A program made the translations under genes and the position numbers. A DNA stretch of 40,836 nucleotides from the NCBI RefSeq assembly GCF_004000785.1, contig NZ_BILX01000060.1:1-40836 (forward strand). The letters are read 5' to 3'. Below are positions 38,231 to 40,836 of this stretch, piece by piece. Numbering within the stretch: position 1 is the first letter of the stretch; each line of letters starts with the position of its first letter. The stretch comes from Paenibacillus ehimensis NBRC 15659 (lineage in GTDB: Bacteria > Bacillota > Bacilli > Paenibacillales > NBRC-103111). The notes under the pieces were generated by a model. It worked only from the letters and a program-made list of their open reading frames with translations, had not been told where the DNA came from and searched no databases.

Positions 38231-38259
38231 ATTGTACTCGGAAACCGGACCTCCCGCAA
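38231..38259 (-). promoter_or_regulatory. Sigma-A promoter for the small gene and phhB
   Basis: On the minus strand -35 TTGCGG (38254-38259), a 17-nt spacer and -10 TACAAT (38231-38236). The leader to the start at 38086 is about 140 nt. The rest of the 315-base gap 38087-38401 shows no gene. Confidence 0.6.
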
Positions 38260-38359
38260 CCGCGCCGCCCCTGCAACAAAGCGTCCTGAAAGCAGCGCTT
38301 TTGCGAGAAAAAAAGTCATATTTTCGGCTTGGATCCGGCACGCATTTCGATGCAAAATC

Positions 38360-38373
38360 TGGTACACTATAAG
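38360..38373 (+). promoter_or_regulatory. Promoter for the SWIM and SNF2 genes
   Basis: An extended -10 TGGTACACT (38360-38368) overlaps an alternative -10 TATAAG (38368-38373) that has a weak -35 TTTCGA 17 nt upstream. Either would start transcription about 25 bases before the SWIM gene. Confidence 0.45.
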
Positions 38374-38401
38374 GATAGACAAAAAGGGCGGTGGGCGAAA
38401 C

Positions 38402-40003
38402 ATGCTGAAGCTGCAGATTCCGAAAAATCGAATGAATGAACTGATCGGTCATCTGCGCGACAATTTCGACCCGGCCAGGCTTGAGCGCGGATGGGCTTAT
38501 TACCACAAGGGGCAAGTGGCGGAGCTGGAACTGAAGGATGGCGTGGAAGTGCATGCTTTGGTGCGCGGCACGAAGCGCTACGAAGTGATTCTCGATCTGG
38601 ACCAGTTCGGCAAAAGCGAATGCAGCTGCCCGGACGGGGACAACTGCAAGCACATGGCCGCAGTCGCTTTCGCTCTGTACGCGCCCTTCGGCCGTCCGGA
38701 GCTGCTTCTGCAGCAGCTCAAGCAGGCGATCGCCGTGCGCTCGCGGCAGCAGGCCAAGCAGACGGCGGTCTCCAAGGCTGCGGAGAAGCGGCAGGACCGT
38801 TTCGAGCCTCCGGCCTCCGATCAGGCGCCGGCCCAGTGGCAGAAGTTTTTCGACCAGCAGTTTTACGGCTTCTCCCTGGGCCAGCAGCAGTCGATCGAGC
38901 TGTTCTACAGCGCGGTCAAGGAAAAGCTGCTGCCCTACGGCGAAGGCTGGGAGCAGCCGCTGCGGGACCTGTATACGCTCCATGTGCTGCTCTTCGTGAT
39001 GCGGAAAATCGAACAGTTTTATCAGGAGACGAAAACGTCCTACCTTTCCTATTATATTGAAACGGGCTGCCGGACGGTCGGCCGCCAATGTCTGGAGGAG
39101 CTGCTGCGGCTTGTGCCCCGGCTCGATGTCGCCCTTCTGGCCGAAAAAGCTTCGGCCCCCTGGAAGGAGACGCTCGGTCTGCTGGCGGAGGCGGCGCTGT
39201 CGGGGAAGGAATCGCCGTTGTCGTGGTCTACCGTATACCGCAGCGTCTGGTGGCGCATGACAACCTTTCCCGCATGGATGGCGGAGGAACGCGCCCGGCT
39301 GCGGCGCATGCTGGATGCGCCGGATCTGATGCCGAGACGGCGGGATGCGCTGCTGCTCGCGGAGGCGCATTTTGCCGTGATCGAAGGCGACGACGACGCG
39401 GCGCGGCAGAAGCTCGAAGGGCTGTCCAAGCGGGAAGCGCGGGACTACTTCCTCTATCTGCACCGCTGCTATGAGGAAGAAGCATGGGACCGGATGCTGG
39501 CTTGGCTGCGCTGGCTGCTGCCGGTCGTGCAGCGGGCCCAGCAGGAGGAGCTGCGGCAGTTTTGCCAGTATTGGATGGAAGCGGTGCAGCGACAGACCGA
39601 CGATGGCGAGTGGGTATCGGTCATGATCGCGCTGCTGCCGCGGACGTATCATTTCTATACGGCTTACTTGATGAAGGCGCAGCGCTATAAGGCTTGGATC
39701 GATTTGCAGCTCTCGAACCGCGTCTCGCCGCTGGATTTGTATTCGCTGGATTTGCAAACGGTCGAGAAACATGACCCGTCGCTGATGCTGCCGCTGTTTC
39801 ACCAGGCGGTCGAGCGTTGCATCGCCGAGAAAAACCGGACGGCCTACAAAAACGCCGTACGCCTGCTGAAAAAGCTGCACACCTTGTATAAAAAACTGAA
39901 CCGGTCGAACGACTGGGACGACTTCATATATCGGCTGGCGATGAAATATTCGCGCCTGCGCGCGCTGCAGGAAGAGCTGAGGAAAGGAAAATGGATTCCA
40001 TGA
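38402..40003 (+). CDS. SWIM zinc-finger protein (YwqB-like)
   Basis: The 533-residue protein has an N-terminal SWIM zinc finger of the form CxCx(5)CxH: C74, C76, C82 and H84 in CSCPDGDNCKHMAAV. The rest is largely helical and rich in Glu, Arg and Leu, without further recognised domains. SWIM fingers are thought to bind DNA or protein. The gene overlaps the start of the SNF2-like gene by 13 bases, an arrangement seen for ywqB-ywqA in B. subtilis as I recall it, so the two products probably work together on DNA or RNA remodelling. The ATG at 38402 has GGTGGG 6 nt upstream. Confidence 0.87.
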   Translation: MLKLQIPKNRMNELIGHLRDNFDPARLERGWAYYHKGQVAELELKDGVEVHALVRGTKRYEVILDLDQFGKSECSCPDGDNCKHMAAVAFALYAPFGRPELLLQQLKQAIAVRSRQQAKQTAVSKAAEKRQDRFEPPASDQAPAQWQKFFDQQFYGFSLGQQQSIELFYSAVKEKLLPYGEGWEQPLRDLYTLHVLLFVMRKIEQFYQETKTSYLSYYIETGCRTVGRQCLEELLRLVPRLDVALLAEKASAPWKETLGLLAEAALSGKESPLSWSTVYRSVWWRMTTFPAWMAEERARLRRMLDAPDLMPRRRDALLLAEAHFAVIEGDDDAARQKLEGLSKREARDYFLYLHRCYEEEAWDRMLAWLRWLLPVVQRAQQEELRQFCQYWMEAVQRQTDDGEWVSVMIALLPRTYHFYTAYLMKAQRYKAWIDLQLSNRVSPLDLYSLDLQTVEKHDPSLMLPLFHQAVERCIAEKNRTAYKNAVRLLKKLHTLYKKLNRSNDWDDFIYRLAMKYSRLRALQEELRKGKWIP

Positions 40004-40836
40004 CCGATACGGGCCTCATCCACGTCCATGTGCGCTGGGCGCCGCAGGACGGCTTCTTCCTGTGGGGCGCCCGCTATAACGGAGGCGTATGCGACGCTTA
40101 TGATCTGCGGGACTGGCTGTTCGCTTGGCACGAGCCTTCCTTCTACGGAACGTTCATCGAGGTCGTCGAGTCGCAGAACGTCGAAGGGGTGCTGCTCCCT
40201 GCGCTGGAAGCGCTGGACTATTTGGCGGCGCCGGGCGTCGTCCGGCACCAACGGCTCGCCTTCGGCCGCGAGCTGAAGGAGCTGACGCAGCTTGCGCCCC
40301 ATGTCAAGGAAGCGCTGACGCACGGCCGTTTCATGCCGGATTTCGCCAAGTGGAAGGCCGGAGAGCTCGGCTGGAAGCTGCAGCTGCCCGAGGCGGCAGC
40401 GGCCTGGTCCGCCTTGCCGGTCGCGCAGTATTGGCTGGACCGGCTCATCCCGGCGTGGATTCAGGAGGACGGCGTCATGCGCCAGAGTCTGGAGCAGCTG
40501 GAGCGCTCGTTTCCGCTGCTTGGACGCGGCGGCGGCCAGGCGGCCGAGCTGTGGATGGACGAGGAGGACTGGCTCATCTCCATCGGCTGGCAGTCGGACG
40601 GCACGCCGTTCCGCACGTGCCTGAAGCTCGAAGAGCCCGCGGAGTCCGGCGGCGCATGGCCGCTGCGCGTCGTGCTGCAGGACCGCAGCGATAAGGACGT
40701 GCAGCACGAGGTGGCCCCGTCCGCCGTCGCCGGTTGGGCCGCGGCGGAGCCGGAAGCCGGCGGGACGGCCGCGGACGAGGCTGCAAGCGATGCGGCAGGC
40801 GGCATCACGGCGCAAGCGGAAGCGCCCGCGGGCAGC
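39991..40836 (+). CDS. SNF2-family helicase, N-terminal part (cut by window edge)
   Basis: The frame is open without a stop from ATG 39991 to the end of the window (282 codons). The helicase motifs lie beyond the edge. What is present resembles the accessory domain that precedes bacterial SNF2/Rad54-like ATPases: HVRWAPQDGFFLWGAR at the start, then ELWMDEEDWLISIGW and PFRTCLKLEEP followed by WPLRVVLQDR. The call therefore rests on this domain and on pairing with the SWIM protein. GAGG lies about 8 nt before the ATG; an in-frame ATG three codons later is an alternative. The last 40 codons visible are alanine- and glutamate-rich and look disordered. Confidence 0.75.
   Translation, partial: MDSMTDTGLIHVHVRWAPQDGFFLWGARYNGGVCDAYDLRDWLFAWHEPSFYGTFIEVVESQNVEGVLLPALEALDYLAAPGVVRHQRLAFGRELKELTQLAPHVKEALTHGRFMPDFAKWKAGELGWKLQLPEAAAAWSALPVAQYWLDRLIPAWIQEDGVMRQSLEQLERSFPLLGRGGGQAAELWMDEEDWLISIGWQSDGTPFRTCLKLEEPAESGGAWPLRVVLQDRSDKDVQHEVAPSAVAGWAAAEPEAGGTAADEAASDAAGGITAQAEAPAGS

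Noticed and set aside
38087..39880. Upstream extension of the small minus-strand gene to 695 codons
   Set aside because: Everything upstream of 38086 is antisense to the SWIM gene or crosses its promoter; the ATG at 38086 has a good ribosome site and the extension has none.

Overview
The window looks like chromosomal backbone from a spore-forming, Gram-positive, GC-rich member of the Bacillales, most likely Paenibacillus or a close relative. The evidence is the set and order of genes: dnaX-ybaB-recR-yaaL-bofA, a long-form SRP RNA, rpmE, rho, murA, fba, spo0F, pyrG, rpoE (delta subunit), and speB-speE next to a pbpG-type penicillin-binding protein and ywhD. Strong Shine-Dalgarno sites, frequent TTG and GTG starts, and sporulation genes (bofA, spo0F, a sporulation-kinase-like histidine kinase) fit this. 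I see no prophage, intact insertion sequence, CRISPR array or tRNA gene.

Region 1 (1-14270) is almost entirely on the minus strand and holds core information-processing, wall and metabolic genes. Reading downstream on that strand: rpoE, pyrG, spo0F, fba and murA; then rho, a radical SAM protein and L31; a small lipoprotein, the SRP RNA and a soluble PAS histidine kinase; then dnaX, ybaB, recR, yaaL and bofA. A probable rRNA-type promoter at 76-105 points out of the window. Most units end in clear intrinsic terminators. A candidate structured RNA (three-way junction) lies between recR and yaaL.

Region 2 (14271-28195) alternates strand. It holds an S8 serine protease, a YwiB-like protein, a Tat-exported metallophosphoesterase, a DUF2238 membrane protein, the polyamine genes speE-speB divergent from pbpG, ywhD, an M1-family metallopeptidase with a membrane-protein partner, a c-di-AMP riboswitch followed by a secreted NlpC/P60 hydrolase, a DUF1540 protein and a DUF975 membrane protein. 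Wall synthesis, wall hydrolysis and c-di-AMP control recur here.

Region 3 (28196-40836) is more accessory. It holds an esterase, an OsmC peroxidase, an ECF sigma factor fused to a DUF1835-type domain, a SnoaL-like protein divergent from a MarR regulator with palindromic operators, a membrane-anchored alpha/beta hydrolase, a two-domain sulfurtransferase, a GNAT-DinB fusion, a nucleotidyltransferase, a pterin dehydratase, a conserved small protein, and a SWIM zinc-finger protein overlapping the start of a SNF2-type helicase cut by the window edge.

The best candidates for something new are the 112-nt structured RNA at 776-887, the Shine-Dalgarno-led small ORF that runs into the c-di-AMP aptamer (26395-26484), the sigma/DUF1835 fusion with an internal start signal at its domain junction, and the radical SAM protein of unknown function beside rho. 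All calls were made by reading the sequence; no database search was run.
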